DNA of 64,000 bases. Source: Longispora albida DSM 44784. GTDB taxonomy: Bacteria; Actinomycetota; Actinomycetes; Mycobacteriales; Micromonosporaceae. The notes below the pieces were generated by a model that worked only from the letters and a program-made list of their open reading frames with translations, ran no database searches and had not been told where the DNA came from. This document shows positions 24,810-33,871 of this stretch, piece by piece (within the stretch, counting starts at the first letter, position 1; each line of letters starts with the position of its first letter). The stretch is taken from positions 714,680 to 778,679 of the forward strand of contig NZ_KB903825.1 in the NCBI RefSeq assembly GCF_000379825.1, read 5' to 3'. A program made the translations under genes and the position numbers.

Positions 24810-24885
24810 CGCGGCTAGTTCGACTTACCGGCCGGTTCGCCTTTCCTGACCGGTTCCGGCCTCGCGACCAGTTCCGGTTTCCTGG
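24810..24885. repeat. Imperfect 18-20-nt direct repeats 3' of the surface-protein gene
   Basis: Four to five degenerate units around the core CCGGTTTCC / CCGGTTCGCC occur just past the stop codon: ACCGGCCGGTTCGCC, GACCGGTTCCGGCC, GACCAGTTCCGGTTTCC, GCTAGTGCCGGTTTCC. In one minus-strand frame they read as repeats of ARKPEL/ARPEPV type, suggesting a former coding repeat or slippage-derived sequence. Confidence 0.45.
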
Positions 24886-27705
24886 CTAGTGCCGGTTTCC
24901 GGGCTGGGGCCGGAAGCGGCGGGCGACGAGCACCATCGCCAGGCCGATGCCGAGCATCGCCGCAGCGGAGGACATCAGGCCGGTCACGCTCGCGCCGGTC
25001 ACCGGGATCGGCGGCTCGGGTGACAGGGACGGTGCCGGCGGCTCCGTGGGCGGAACTGTGGGCGGAACCGTCGTCGGCGGGACAGTCGGAGGCACCGTGG
25101 GCGACGGAGAAGGAGACGGGGACGGAGAAGGAGACGGTGACGGGGTCGGCGGGACCGGCTTCTTCGTCACCTCGTCGACCACCCACGGGGCCTCGGTCGC
25201 GAGCAGGTCCGTGGTGGTGGTGCCGTCGACCCGCTTACCGCCGATGCCGATCTTGTTCCACGTGCGCTGGCCGGTGTCGGCGCCCTCCGGTACCTTCATC
25301 GTCCACTCGAAGGTGTACTCCTCGCCCCCCAGGACGTGGTGCGTGCCGAAGTCGAAGCGGACCGAGCGGATCGCGGACCAGTCGGTGACCGAGGCAGCGG
25401 GTACGAACGTCGCGTCCACGACTCCGCCGCAGTAGAACGGCATCGTCTTGCCCGGCGTGTTGTCCATCTCCGGCCGGCACGGGTCAAGCTTCGTGGAGTA
25501 CGTGATGGTCACCGGCGCGTTCCCGGCGCTGATCGGCCCGGTCAGCGTGGCCAGCCACTCGTTCGCCTTCATGTCCGTGTACCGGCCGCTGGTCACGCCC
25601 GGGGCGCCCGGGGCCGGCAGGATGTCGTAGGCGACGACGTTGGTGAGGGTCTTGTTGCCCAGGTTGCCGAGCTTCACGCGGTAGCTGACCGTGCCGCCGT
25701 TGTCGGACCTGCCGACCGCTGCCGGGTCGACCTCCGCCGAGCCCTTGTAGTCCTGGTCCTTGTTGCCCTTGACCTCTTTGGACACAGCCAGGGCAGCCGA
25801 CTCGGCGATCGCGAAGTCCTCGCCGCCCTTCACGAAGTTCTCCGTGGTGTCGCCGTCGCCGTCCCAGTCCTCCTTGTCCTGCTCGCCGCCCTGGATCGGC
25901 TTGTCCGGGTCGAACAGGCCGATCAGGTTACCCGGGTAGTTCGAGGTGTTCGGGTCGCCCTGGTAGGTGCCGCTCGCCGCGCCGGCCTTCACCTCGGTCT
26001 TGAACTGGTACCGGCAGATCGAGTTGTTGTTCGGGATGGTGCTGCCCGGGTTGGCCGTCGCGACCAGGGCGCTGCGGCCCCTGGCCCGGTTGGGCTCGAC
26101 GGTCACGGTGAAGGCCGAGCCGGGCGGGCAGTAGCCGGGTTCCCCGGCGACCAGGGCGAACGAGCCGGGCACGTAGTCCAGCTGGTTCGGCAGCAGGTCG
26201 ACGATGCGCGGGCGGAGCGGGGAGGTCAGGCGGTTGTACGGGTCGTTGGTGACCTTGACCGTCCAGGTGTGCTGGCCGCCCGGCGCGACGGGGGCCTGGC
26301 TGGTCTCCTTCTCGATCAGCGGCCAGGCCAGCGCCGGGAGTACCTTGATGTCCGCGCACTTACGGCCCTTGGCCTTGCCGCCCAGGTCGAAGTCGGCGCA
26401 GTTGGTGATGGTGCCGGCCCCGCCGGTCAGCTCGGTCGCGTCGACCACGCCGTAGTACTGCACGTTGATCGTGGTCGCGGCGGACAGGCCGGGGATGGTC
26501 ACCTTGATCGACGTGACGTCCACGCCGGCCTTGGTCACGTCCGCGCTGTTCTGGTCCCACGGGATGCTCTTCGTGGTGCCGTCGGCGTAGGTCACGTCGA
26601 CCGTGGCCTGGCCCTGGTACGGGGTCGCCTGGCCGGGGATGTAGATGTTGACGCTCGTCGGGTCGAATCCGGGCGGCATCACGTCGGTCACGATCGCCGT
26701 CGCCGCCTGGTTACCCGTGTTCCGCACCTCGGCGATGAACTGGACGACCTGGCCGTGCGTCGCGATCTGGCTGTCCGTGTACTTGTTGAACTCCCCGGTG
26801 ATCGTCCCGGAGTCCACAATGGTGGTGTCCTTGGTGTCGGTCCTGGTGACCGGGTCGTCGTCCGGCCCGTACGGGTCGCCGGTGATGCTGGCCGTGTTCC
26901 GGATCGGCTGCCCGACCAGGGCCGGGTCGGTCACCTTCACCGTGATGTCGCAGCGGATCTCGTACGGGAACTCGGTGATCTGGTCCCACTGGCTGCCGGC
27001 CATGCCCGGGTTGGTGTCGACCGGCATGCTGACCGTGCGGGTGGCCGCGTCGTACGTGCACGGCGTCGAGGACACGTACTCGACGCCGGCCGGGAGCGTG
27101 TCGGTGAGCGTCACGTTCTCCAGCGCCAGGTTGCCCCGGCCGGTGCCGCCCCTGGGGTTGTTCGTCGCGCGGATCTGGTACGTGAAGTTCTCGTTGAGGA
27201 CCGCCGTGGTCGGGGCGTTCTTGATGATCTGCGGATTCGGCTCGGCCTCGACCTTCACGACCGCCTCGTCCTTGCTCGGCGTGCCGTCACCGTTCCCGGC
27301 GATCGCGCTGATCCCGGCCTTCTGGTCGCCGGGCGGCGTGTAGTAGTCCTTCGTCGGCCAGCTCACGGTCAGCTGTGAGGTCGAGCCGGCGTCGATGTGG
27401 TCGTAGGTGACCGTGACCGTGCCGTCCGGATTGGACACCACGCCGGTCACCCCGGCCGGCCACGGCTTCGCTATCTCCCCCGGCCCCGACCTGCCGGGCG
27501 GCGGCGTGAAGGTGACGGTGACGTTGTCACAGCCCCCGGGGATCGAGCACTCGATGAACCCGTTGTACGACATGTAGTCCCCGGACGACACCGGCGACGT
27601 ACTCGGGTCGAGGCGGACCGCCATCCGGGCATCCGCCCAGGCCGGCGGCGCGGCCCCGATCACGGCGAAGAGGAGGACCAGCAGTCCGATCGCGGCACGT
27701 TTCAC
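24886..27705 (-). CDS. Large surface protein with DUF11-type repeats and IPVTG sorting-like tail
   Basis: 939 residues. The signal peptide MKRAAIGLLVLLFAVIGAAP ends near AWADA. The body (about 30-860) is made of beta-sandwich repeats of the DUF11/conserved-repeat type, for example NVTLTDTLPAGVEYVSSTP, AATAIVTDVMPPGFDPTS and TLTNVVAYDILPAPGAPG. A stalk of Pro-Ser and Pro-Thr-Val repeats follows (about 870-905). The C terminus has IPVTG, a hydrophobic helix and a basic end RRFRPQPGNRH, resembling an LPxTG-type sorting signal. It is probably displayed on the cell wall or anchored in the membrane. No sortase gene is in the window. Its promoter region is shared with the divergent 40-residue gene. 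Confidence 0.82.
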   Translation of the reverse strand: MKRAAIGLLVLLFAVIGAAPPAWADARMAVRLDPSTSPVSSGDYMSYNGFIECSIPGGCDNVTVTFTPPPGRSGPGEIAKPWPAGVTGVVSNPDGTVTVTYDHIDAGSTSQLTVSWPTKDYYTPPGDQKAGISAIAGNGDGTPSKDEAVVKVEAEPNPQIIKNAPTTAVLNENFTYQIRATNNPRGGTGRGNLALENVTLTDTLPAGVEYVSSTPCTYDAATRTVSMPVDTNPGMAGSQWDQITEFPYEIRCDITVKVTDPALVGQPIRNTASITGDPYGPDDDPVTRTDTKDTTIVDSGTITGEFNKYTDSQIATHGQVVQFIAEVRNTGNQAATAIVTDVMPPGFDPTSVNIYIPGQATPYQGQATVDVTYADGTTKSIPWDQNSADVTKAGVDVTSIKVTIPGLSAATTINVQYYGVVDATELTGGAGTITNCADFDLGGKAKGRKCADIKVLPALAWPLIEKETSQAPVAPGGQHTWTVKVTNDPYNRLTSPLRPRIVDLLPNQLDYVPGSFALVAGEPGYCPPGSAFTVTVEPNRARGRSALVATANPGSTIPNNNSICRYQFKTEVKAGAASGTYQGDPNTSNYPGNLIGLFDPDKPIQGGEQDKEDWDGDGDTTENFVKGGEDFAIAESAALAVSKEVKGNKDQDYKGSAEVDPAAVGRSDNGGTVSYRVKLGNLGNKTLTNVVAYDILPAPGAPGVTSGRYTDMKANEWLATLTGPISAGNAPVTITYSTKLDPCRPEMDNTPGKTMPFYCGGVVDATFVPAASVTDWSAIRSVRFDFGTHHVLGGEEYTFEWTMKVPEGADTGQRTWNKIGIGGKRVDGTTTTDLLATEAPWVVDEVTKKPVPPTPSPSPSPSPSPSPSPTVPPTVPPTTVPPTVPPTEPPAPSLSPEPPIPVTGASVTGLMSSAAAMLGIGLAMVLVARRFRPQPGNRH

Positions 27706-27798
27706 GTGATCAATCTAGGCAAACACCGCGACAGGTGACGATACGACACGCTTCGTATTCAGGGCATTTACCGAGGATGTCCGGCATAGACTCGGCGG

Positions 27799-27921
27799 AT
27801 GGGCAGAGGAGCACGCGGCAAAGTCCGCTGGACAAAGGACCGGATTCTCAAGAAGAAGGAACGCGACAAGCGCGCCGCCGAGACACGGGCCGCCGACCGG
27901 GCGGGCTCGAAGAAGAAGTGA
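27799..27921 (+). CDS. Small basic protein, 40 residues
   Basis: ATG at 27799, TGA at 27919-27921. The sequence is MGRGARGKVRWTKDRILKKK followed by ERDKRAAETRAADRAGSKKK: 17 basic residues out of 40 and very hydrophilic. It is probably a nucleic-acid- or ribosome-associated protein. A TAGACT 8 nt upstream could be a -10 element, giving a very short 5' UTR. No homologue could be named. The AAG-rich coding pattern fits a real gene, but its short length leaves doubt. Confidence 0.55.
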   Translation: MGRGARGKVRWTKDRILKKKERDKRAAETRAADRAGSKKK

Positions 27922-28129
27922 CACCCGGCCTCTGACCGGGTAGCAGCCAGTTCAGCTTCCATGCAGCACGTACAAAATCAAGCCCTTGATCTTGTACTTG
28001 CTCTTGATCTAACACGAAGTGGCCCGGCGTGGGCGGGGCTGGCAAGCATTGAGGCGCCCCGCATACAACACCGGTATGCGGGGCGCCTCAATGCGCAGTC
28101 CAGCGTCGTCCACGCCGGGTCCAAACGGT
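27922..28129. other. Intergenic region with AT-rich palindrome and terminator
   Basis: An AT-rich near-palindrome at 27970-27997 (GTACAAAATCAAG, then CTTGATCTTGTAC, one mismatch) is followed by the strong hairpin at 28046-28094. The TTGATCTTG core recurs at 52481-52488 beside another palindrome. No gene is seen. Confidence 0.5.
28046..28094. terminator. Terminator of the suf operon (bidirectional)
   Basis: A perfect 21-bp stem, arms beginning GCATTGAGGCGCCCC and ending GGGGCGCCTCAATGC, with the 7-nt loop AACACCG. It lies 36 nt beyond the last suf gene on the minus strand and also downstream of the small basic gene on the plus strand. Confidence 0.8.
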
Positions 28130-28492
28130 CTAAACGTTGAAACCGAGTGCACGGAGCTGCTCGCGGCCGTCGTCGGTGATCTTGTCGGGGCCCCACGGCG
28201 GGAGCCACACCCAGTTGATCCGCAGGTCGTTGACCAGGCCGCCGCCCGGGCCGGAGCACAGCGCCGTGCGGGCCTGCTCCTCGATCACGTCGGTCAGCGG
28301 GCAGGCCGCCGACGTCAGGGTCATGTCGACCGTGGCCACGATGTCGTCGTCGACGTGGATGCCGTAGATCAGGCCGAGGTCCACGACGTTGATGCCCAGC
28401 TCGGGGTCGACCACGTCGCGGAGGGCTTCCTCCACGTCGTCCAGGGCCGGCTTGACCTTCGGCTCGGCCGGGGTCTCGACTGCCTCACTCAT
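28130..28492 (-). CDS. sufT: SufT-like metal-sulfur cluster assembly factor (MIP18/DUF59)
   Basis: 120 residues from the ATG at 28492, preceded by GAGGAG. The MIP18 core is VEEALRDVVDPELGINVVDL, then TLTSAACPLTDVIEEQ, with the conserved Cys; the C terminus [20 protein letters not shown] is typical of the actinobacterial Suf-associated form. It is the last gene of the suf operon and probably helps transfer or mature Fe-S clusters. Confidence 0.9.
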   Translation of the reverse strand: MSEAVETPAEPKVKPALDDVEEALRDVVDPELGINVVDLGLIYGIHVDDDIVATVDMTLTSAACPLTDVIEEQARTALCSGPGGGLVNDLRINWVWLPPWGPDKITDDGREQLRALGFNV

Positions 28493-28497
28493 GACTA

Positions 28498-28944
28498 CTA
28501 CTCCTCGTCGCTCGCCGCGGCCCGCGCCGCCGCGTCCTTGAACGCCATCCACGGCAGCAGCGCGCACTTCACCCGCGCCGGGTACTTCGAGACCCCGGCG
28601 AAGGCCACGCCGTCGCCGAGCAGGTCCTCGTCCGGTTCGAGCTTGCCCCGGCTGCCCATCAGCTCCACGAACACCTCGTTGATCTGGAGGGCCGTGCTGA
28701 GCTGGGCGCCGGCCAGCAGCTCGTACATGATGCTGGCGGCGGCCTGGCTGATCGAGCAGCCGGCCCCGTCGTAGGAGATGTCCTTGACCACCCCGCCGAC
28801 CAGCCACACCCGCAGCGTGATCTCGTCGCCACAGGTCGGGTTGACGTGGTGCACCTCAGCGCCGTAGGGCTCCCGGAGCCCCTTGCCCTTCGGCCGGCGG
28901 TAGTGATCCAGGATGATCTCCTGGTAGAGCTGGTCGAGCTGCAT
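28498..28944 (-). CDS. sufU: Fe-S assembly protein SufU
   Basis: 148 residues (MQLDQLYQEIILDHYRRPKG). The cysteines and Asp of the SufU zinc site are present: NPTCGDEITLRV, ISYDGAGCSISQAAASIMYE and RVKCALLPW. The insertion between Gly and the last Cys marks SufU rather than IscU. SufU accepts sulfur from SufS and passes it to SufBCD. Its start overlaps the sufS stop by one base. Confidence 0.93.
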   Translation of the reverse strand: MQLDQLYQEIILDHYRRPKGKGLREPYGAEVHHVNPTCGDEITLRVWLVGGVVKDISYDGAGCSISQAAASIMYELLAGAQLSTALQINEVFVELMGSRGKLEPDEDLLGDGVAFAGVSKYPARVKCALLPWMAFKDAAARAAASDEE

Positions 28945-30233
28945 CAGCCGAAGACCTTCCGCACCTTCTCGAGCCCGCGCACGAGGGCGTCGATCTCCTC
29001 GGTCGTTGTGTACACGTAGAACGAAGCACGGGTCATGGCCGGTACGCCGAACCGGGCGCACGTCGGCTTCGCGCAGTGGTGGCCCACCCGGACCTGCACG
29101 CCGTCGGCGTCGAGGATCTGGCCCACGTCGTGCGGGTGGATGTCGCCGAGCGAGAACGAGATCGTCCCGCCCCGCCCGACCGGGATCTGCGGACCGTAGA
29201 TCTTCAGGCCGGGCACGGTGACCAGAGCGTCGAGCGCGTAGGCCGTCAGCTCCTTCTCATGCCAGAGCACCGCGTCCATGCCCAGGTTCGTCAGGTAGTC
29301 CACGGCAGCACCGAGCGCGATGGCCTCCGCGATCGGCGGGGTGCCGGCCTCGAAGCGGGCCGGGGCCGCAGCGTACGTCGTCTTCTCCATCGTGACTGTC
29401 TCGATCATCGAGCCGCCACCGAGGAACGGCGGCATCGCGTTGAGCAGCTCACCCCGGCCCCACAGGCAGCCGATGCCGGTCGGGCCGAGCATCTTGTGGC
29501 CGGTGAAGGCGATGAAGTCCACGTCGTAGGCCACGACGTCCATCGGCAGGTGCGGCACGGACTGCGAGGCGTCGAGCATCATCAGCGCGCCGACCTCGTG
29601 CGCCCGCTTCGTGATCCGCGAGGTCGCGTTGACCGTGCCCAGGATGTTGGACATGTGCACGATCGACACGATCTTCGTGCGCTCGTTGACCAGCTCGTCC
29701 AGGTTGGACAGGTCGAGCCGGCCCTGGTCGGTCACGCCGAACCAGCGCAGGGTCGCGCCCGTCCGCTCCGCGAGCATCTGCCACGGCACGATGTTGGAGT
29801 GGTGCTCCATCTCCGAGATCACGATCTCGTCGCCGGGGCCGATCCGGAACCGGTCGTCCTCCGAGCGCGGCGAGAAGGCGTAGGCGACCAGGTTGATCGC
29901 CTCGGAGGAGTTCTTCACGAACACGATCTCGTCGGGGCTGGGCGCCCCGACGAAGTTCGCGATCTTCGCCCGCGCGTCCTCGTAGGCCTCGGTCGCCTCG
30001 GTGCCCAGGGTGTGCACCGAGCGGGAGACGTTCGCGTTGTGCAGCGCGTAGTGCACCGCCAGCGCGTCGATCACCTGCTGGGGCTTCTGCGAGGTGTTGG
30101 CGCTGTCCAGGTAGACGAGGGGCTGACCGTTGACCGCCCGGCCGAAGATCGGGAAGTCGGCGCGCACCTTCTCCACGTCGAACCGCGGCGCGTCGTCGTA
30201 CTGCGGCATTCCGGCCGGGATGGTCAAGGTCAT
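28944..30233 (-). CDS. sufS: Cysteine desulfurase SufS
   Basis: 429 residues. The PLP enzyme of the class II cysteine desulfurases: substrate-site YLDSANTSQKP, PLP-His EMEHHSNIVPW, Schiff-base Lys in FTGHKMLGPTGIG, and the active Cys in VRVGHHCAKPTCARFGVPA. It provides persulfide sulfur for cluster assembly with SufU. Its start is 1 nt from the sufC stop, inside the operon. Confidence 0.94.
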   Translation of the reverse strand: MTLTIPAGMPQYDDAPRFDVEKVRADFPIFGRAVNGQPLVYLDSANTSQKPQQVIDALAVHYALHNANVSRSVHTLGTEATEAYEDARAKIANFVGAPSPDEIVFVKNSSEAINLVAYAFSPRSEDDRFRIGPGDEIVISEMEHHSNIVPWQMLAERTGATLRWFGVTDQGRLDLSNLDELVNERTKIVSIVHMSNILGTVNATSRITKRAHEVGALMMLDASQSVPHLPMDVVAYDVDFIAFTGHKMLGPTGIGCLWGRGELLNAMPPFLGGGSMIETVTMEKTTYAAAPARFEAGTPPIAEAIALGAAVDYLTNLGMDAVLWHEKELTAYALDALVTVPGLKIYGPQIPVGRGGTISFSLGDIHPHDVGQILDADGVQVRVGHHCAKPTCARFGVPAMTRASFYVYTTTEEIDALVRGLEKVRKVFG

Positions 30234-30234
30234 G

Positions 30235-30996
30235 TCAGGCTCCTGCCGAGACGAACCGCTCGTAACCCTTGGCTTCCAGGTGCTCGGCGAGCTCCGGGCC
30301 GCCTTCCTCAACAATGCGCCCCGCGACGAAGACGTGCACGAAATCCGGCTTCACGTACCGCAGGATCCGCGTGTAGTGCGTGATCAGCAGCAGGCCGGTC
30401 TCGCCACGGTCCTTGACCCGGTTGATGCCCTCGGAAACCACGCGGAGGGCGTCGATGTCCAGGCCAGAGTCGGTTTCGTCAAGAATGGCCATCTTCGGCC
30501 TGAGAAGCTCCAGCTGCACGATCTCGTGCCGCTTCTTCTCACCACCGGAGAAGCCCTCGTTGACGTTGCGCTGTGCGAAGGCCGGGTCCATCTGGACGGC
30601 GGCCATCGCGTCCTTGAGCTCCTTGGCCCAGGTACGCAGCTTCGGCGCCTCACCGTCGATCGCCGTCTTGGCGGTGCGCAGGAAGTTCGCCACGCTCACG
30701 CCCGGCACCTCGACCGGGTACTGCATGGCCAGGAACAGCCCGGCCCGCGCCCGCTCGTCGACGGTCATCGCCAGGACGTCCTCGCCGTCCAGGGTGACCG
30801 AGCCGCCGGTGATCTCGTACTTGGGGTGCCCGGCGATCGAGTACGCGAGGGTGGACTTGCCCGAGCCGTTCGGCCCCATGATCGCGTGCGTCTCGCCGGC
30901 CTTGATGGTCAGGTTGACCCCGGCCAGAATCGGCTTCAGCTCGTCCTCGGGCAGCTTGACGGCCACCTGAAGGTCACGGATTTCCAGAACGCTCAT
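30235..30996 (-). CDS. sufC: Fe-S cluster assembly ATPase SufC
   Basis: 253 residues, an ABC-type ATPase: Walker A GPNGSGKST, the Suf-specific signature EGFSGGEKKRHEIVQL, Walker B AILDETDSGLDIDALR and H-loop LITHYTRIL. It forms the SufBCD scaffold complex and powers cluster assembly. It overlaps the upstream Rieske gene by 4 nt. Confidence 0.95.
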   Translation of the reverse strand: MSVLEIRDLQVAVKLPEDELKPILAGVNLTIKAGETHAIMGPNGSGKSTLAYSIAGHPKYEITGGSVTLDGEDVLAMTVDERARAGLFLAMQYPVEVPGVSVANFLRTAKTAIDGEAPKLRTWAKELKDAMAAVQMDPAFAQRNVNEGFSGGEKKRHEIVQLELLRPKMAILDETDSGLDIDALRVVSEGINRVKDRGETGLLLITHYTRILRYVKPDFVHVFVAGRIVEEGGPELAEHLEAKGYERFVSAGA

Positions 30997-31304
30997 GACT
31001 GCCCTACTCCAATGTGAATCTCGCCGTCACGCACCTCGACGGGGTAAACAGGGACCGGCTCGACGGCCGGTGGTCCGGACGGCTCGCCCGTCCGCAGGTC
31101 GAACCGCGACCCGTGCAGCCAGCACTCGATCGTGCAGCCGTCGACCTCGCCCTCCGACAGGGCGATCGCGGCGTGCGAGCACTCGTCACGGATGGCGTAG
31201 AAGTTGTCGTCCTCCGCGTGCACGACGGCGATGGCCTCGCCGTCGATCTCCGCGCGGACCACAGCGCCCTTCGGCAGCTCGTCGACCAGGCAGATCCGGG
31301 TCAT
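30993..31304 (-). CDS. Rieske [2Fe-2S] ferredoxin-like protein in the suf operon
   Basis: 103 residues. The Rieske ligands are CSHAAIALSEGEVDGCTIEC followed by WLHG (CxH...CxxH). It starts directly at the end of sufD (TAG ATG) and overlaps sufC, so it is an integral part of the operon. Presence of such a protein between sufD and sufC is normal for actinobacteria. It is similar to the ferredoxin subunits of non-heme oxygenases, but no oxygenase is near; it may deliver electrons for cluster building. That role is inferred. Confidence 0.9.
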   Translation of the reverse strand: MTRICLVDELPKGAVVRAEIDGEAIAVVHAEDDNFYAIRDECSHAAIALSEGEVDGCTIECWLHGSRFDLRTGEPSGPPAVEPVPVYPVEVRDGEIHIGVGQS

Positions 31305-32447
31305 CTACTCACCGGCCTTCGCCAGGCGAGCCTCGATGGTCTCGGTCAGCCGGTCGCGCAGCGCCTCGGCCGGGATCTTCGCCAGCAGCTCGGCGAAGAA
31401 GCCCCGCACGACCAGCTTGCGCGCCTCGACCTCCGGGATGCCCCGGCTCATCAGGTAGAAGAGGTGCTCGTCGTCGAAGCGGCCGGTGGCGCTGGCGTGA
31501 CCGGCACCCGCGACCTCGCCGGTCTCGATCTCCAGGTTCGGCACGGAGTCAGCCCGCGCGCCGTCCGTCAGGATCAGGTTCCGGTTGATCTCGTACGTGT
31601 CGGTGCCCGTCGCCTCGGCCCGGATCAGCACGTCGCCGACCCACACGGTGTGCGCGTCCTCACCCTGGAGCGCGCCACGGTACGTGACGTGGCTCCGGCA
31701 GTCCGGCACGGTGTGGTCGACGAGGAGGCGGTGCTCCTGGTGCTGGCCGGCGTCGGCGAAGTACACACCGAAGGCCTCGACGTCGCCGCCCCGGCCGGTG
31801 TACTCCGCGCTGGTGTACTGCCGCACCAGGTCCCCGCCCAGCGTGACCTGCACGTGGGTGACCTTGGCGTCGCGGCCGACCCGGAACTTGACGTGCTGGG
31901 CCTGCACCGCGCCGGCTTCCCAGTCAGCGACGGTGACGAAGGTCAGCTTCGCCCCGTCCCCGACGATCACCTCGACGTTGTCGGCGAGCGTGACGCTGCC
32001 GGCGTACTCGATGATCACCGTGGCCTCGGCGAGCACGCCGATGTCCACAATGGTGTGCCCGTACGCGACGGCCCCGGCGTCACTGCCCCGGACGACGACG
32101 GACACCGGCTCGGCCGGGATGGCCTCGCGGGCCACCTCGACCAGCAGCACGTCGGCGGCCCCGCCGTACGCGAGAGCGCTCGGCCGGTCGAACGGCGTCA
32201 GCACCGAGCCACGGCGCGGGTCGTCGAGCCCGGCCCGGCCGACGGTCACCCCGGCGAGGTCCTGCCCGTACTCGTGCCCGGGAGCCGCGACCGTGTCCTG
32301 GCTGCCGTCAGCGAGCCCGCGCAGCCGCTTGAGCGGCGTGAACCGCCACTCCTCCTCCCGGCCGGTGAGGACCGGGAAGTCGGCTGCGTCGTACGAGCGA
32401 AGCTCCTGCGCGCGGGTCTTCGGAGGAACGATTGTTTCGGAGAGCAT
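31305..32447 (-). CDS. sufD: Fe-S cluster assembly protein SufD
   Basis: 380 residues. The beta-helix core of the SufBD family is seen in the central and C-terminal regions ([60 protein letters not shown]). It lacks the SufB-specific Cys set and is shorter, so it is the SufD partner. Its start overlaps the sufB stop by 1 nt. Confidence 0.93.
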   Translation of the reverse strand: MLSETIVPPKTRAQELRSYDAADFPVLTGREEEWRFTPLKRLRGLADGSQDTVAAPGHEYGQDLAGVTVGRAGLDDPRRGSVLTPFDRPSALAYGGAADVLLVEVAREAIPAEPVSVVVRGSDAGAVAYGHTIVDIGVLAEATVIIEYAGSVTLADNVEVIVGDGAKLTFVTVADWEAGAVQAQHVKFRVGRDAKVTHVQVTLGGDLVRQYTSAEYTGRGGDVEAFGVYFADAGQHQEHRLLVDHTVPDCRSHVTYRGALQGEDAHTVWVGDVLIRAEATGTDTYEINRNLILTDGARADSVPNLEIETGEVAGAGHASATGRFDDEHLFYLMSRGIPEVEARKLVVRGFFAELLAKIPAEALRDRLTETIEARLAKAGE

Positions 32448-33871
32448 TAACCGACTGCGCCTTCCATCTGGAGCTCGATCAAACGGTTCAACTCGAGGGC
32501 GTACTCCATCGGCAGCTCCTTGGCGATCGGCTCGATGAAGCCGCGCACGATGGTCGCCATCGCCTCGTCCTCGGTGAGGCCCCGGCTCATCAGGTAGAAG
32601 AGCTGGTCGTCACTGATCTTGGAGACGGTGGCCTCGTGGCCCATCTGCACGTCGTCCTCGCGGACGTCCACGTAGGGGTAGGTGTCGCTGCGGCTGATCG
32701 TGTCGACCAGCAGCGCGTCGCACTTGACCGTGCTCTTGGAGTGGTGAGCGCCGTCCATCACCTGCACGAGACCCCGGTAGGAGGTCCGGCCGCCGCCACG
32801 GGCGATCGACTTCGAGATGATCGAGGAGGAGGTGTGCGGGGCGGCGTGCACCATCTTGGCGCCGGCGTCCTGGTGCTGGTTCTCGCCGGCCATCGCGACC
32901 GACAGCACCTCGCCCTTGGCGTGCTCGCCGACCATGTACACGGCCGGGTACTTCATGGTGACCTTCGAGCCGAGGTTGCCGTCGACCCACTCCATCGTGG
33001 CGCCCTCGTGGCAGACGGCCCGCTTGGTGACCAGGTTGTAGACGTTGGTCGACCAGTTCTGGATCGTCGTGTAGCGGCACCGGCCGCCCTTCTTCACGAT
33101 GATCTCGACGACGGCCGAGTGCAGCGAGTCCGAGGAGTAGATCGGGGCGGTGCAGCCCTCGACGTAGTGCACGTAGGCACCCTCGTCCACGATGATCAGG
33201 GTCCGCTCGAACTGGCCCATGTTCTCCGTGTTGATCCGGAAGTAGGCCTGGAGCGGGATCTCCACGTTGACGCCCTTGGGCACGTAGATGAAGGAGCCAC
33301 CCGACCACACGGCGGTGTTCAGCGCGGCGAACTTGTTGTCGCCGACCGGGATCACCGTGCCGAAGTACTCCTTGAAGATGTCCTCGTGCTCCTTGAGCGC
33401 GGTGTCGGTGTCCAGGAACAGGACACCCTGCTGCTCGAGGTCCTCGCGGATCGCGTGGTAGACGACCTCCGACTCGTACTGGGCGGCGACACCGGCGACG
33501 AGGCGCTGCTTCTCCGCCTCCGGGATGCCCAGCTTGTCGTAGGTGTTCTTGATGTCCTCCGGCAGCTCTTCCCAGCTCGCCGCCTGCTTCTCTGTCGAGC
33601 GCACGAAGTACTTGATGTTGTCGAAGTCGATGCCGCTCAGGTCTGCGCCCCAGCCCGGCATGGGCTTGCGGCCGAACAGCCGCAGGCCCTTGAGCCGGAG
33701 GTCGAGCATCCACTGCGGCTCGTTCTTCTTCGCCGAGATGTCGCGGACCACGTCCTCGTTGAGGCCCCGGCGGGCGTTGGCGCCTGCCGTGTCCTTGTCG
33801 GCCCAGCCGTACTCGTAACGGCCCAGAGCAGCCAGGTGCTCCTCTTGGGTAACGACGGTCTCTGCGGTCAT
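32447..33871 (-). CDS. sufB: Fe-S cluster assembly protein SufB
   Basis: 474 residues, the scaffold subunit of SufBCD. Family signatures: [76 protein letters not shown]. No intein interrupts it, unlike in some mycobacteria. It overlaps sufR by 4 nt (ATGA). Confidence 0.95.
   Translation of the reverse strand: MTAETVVTQEEHLAALGRYEYGWADKDTAGANARRGLNEDVVRDISAKKNEPQWMLDLRLKGLRLFGRKPMPGWGADLSGIDFDNIKYFVRSTEKQAASWEELPEDIKNTYDKLGIPEAEKQRLVAGVAAQYESEVVYHAIREDLEQQGVLFLDTDTALKEHEDIFKEYFGTVIPVGDNKFAALNTAVWSGGSFIYVPKGVNVEIPLQAYFRINTENMGQFERTLIIVDEGAYVHYVEGCTAPIYSSDSLHSAVVEIIVKKGGRCRYTTIQNWSTNVYNLVTKRAVCHEGATMEWVDGNLGSKVTMKYPAVYMVGEHAKGEVLSVAMAGENQHQDAGAKMVHAAPHTSSSIISKSIARGGGRTSYRGLVQVMDGAHHSKSTVKCDALLVDTISRSDTYPYVDVREDDVQMGHEATVSKISDDQLFYLMSRGLTEDEAMATIVRGFIEPIAKELPMEYALELNRLIELQMEGAVG

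Noticed and set aside
25085..25150. Short direct repeats that might look like a CRISPR or VNTR
   Set aside because: They encode the Pro-Ser/Pro-Thr-Val stalk of the surface protein; no spacers or leader.
25336..27378. 680-codon plus-strand frame inside the surface-protein gene
   Set aside because: Antisense shadow of repetitive beta-sandwich coding DNA; no signals or domains.
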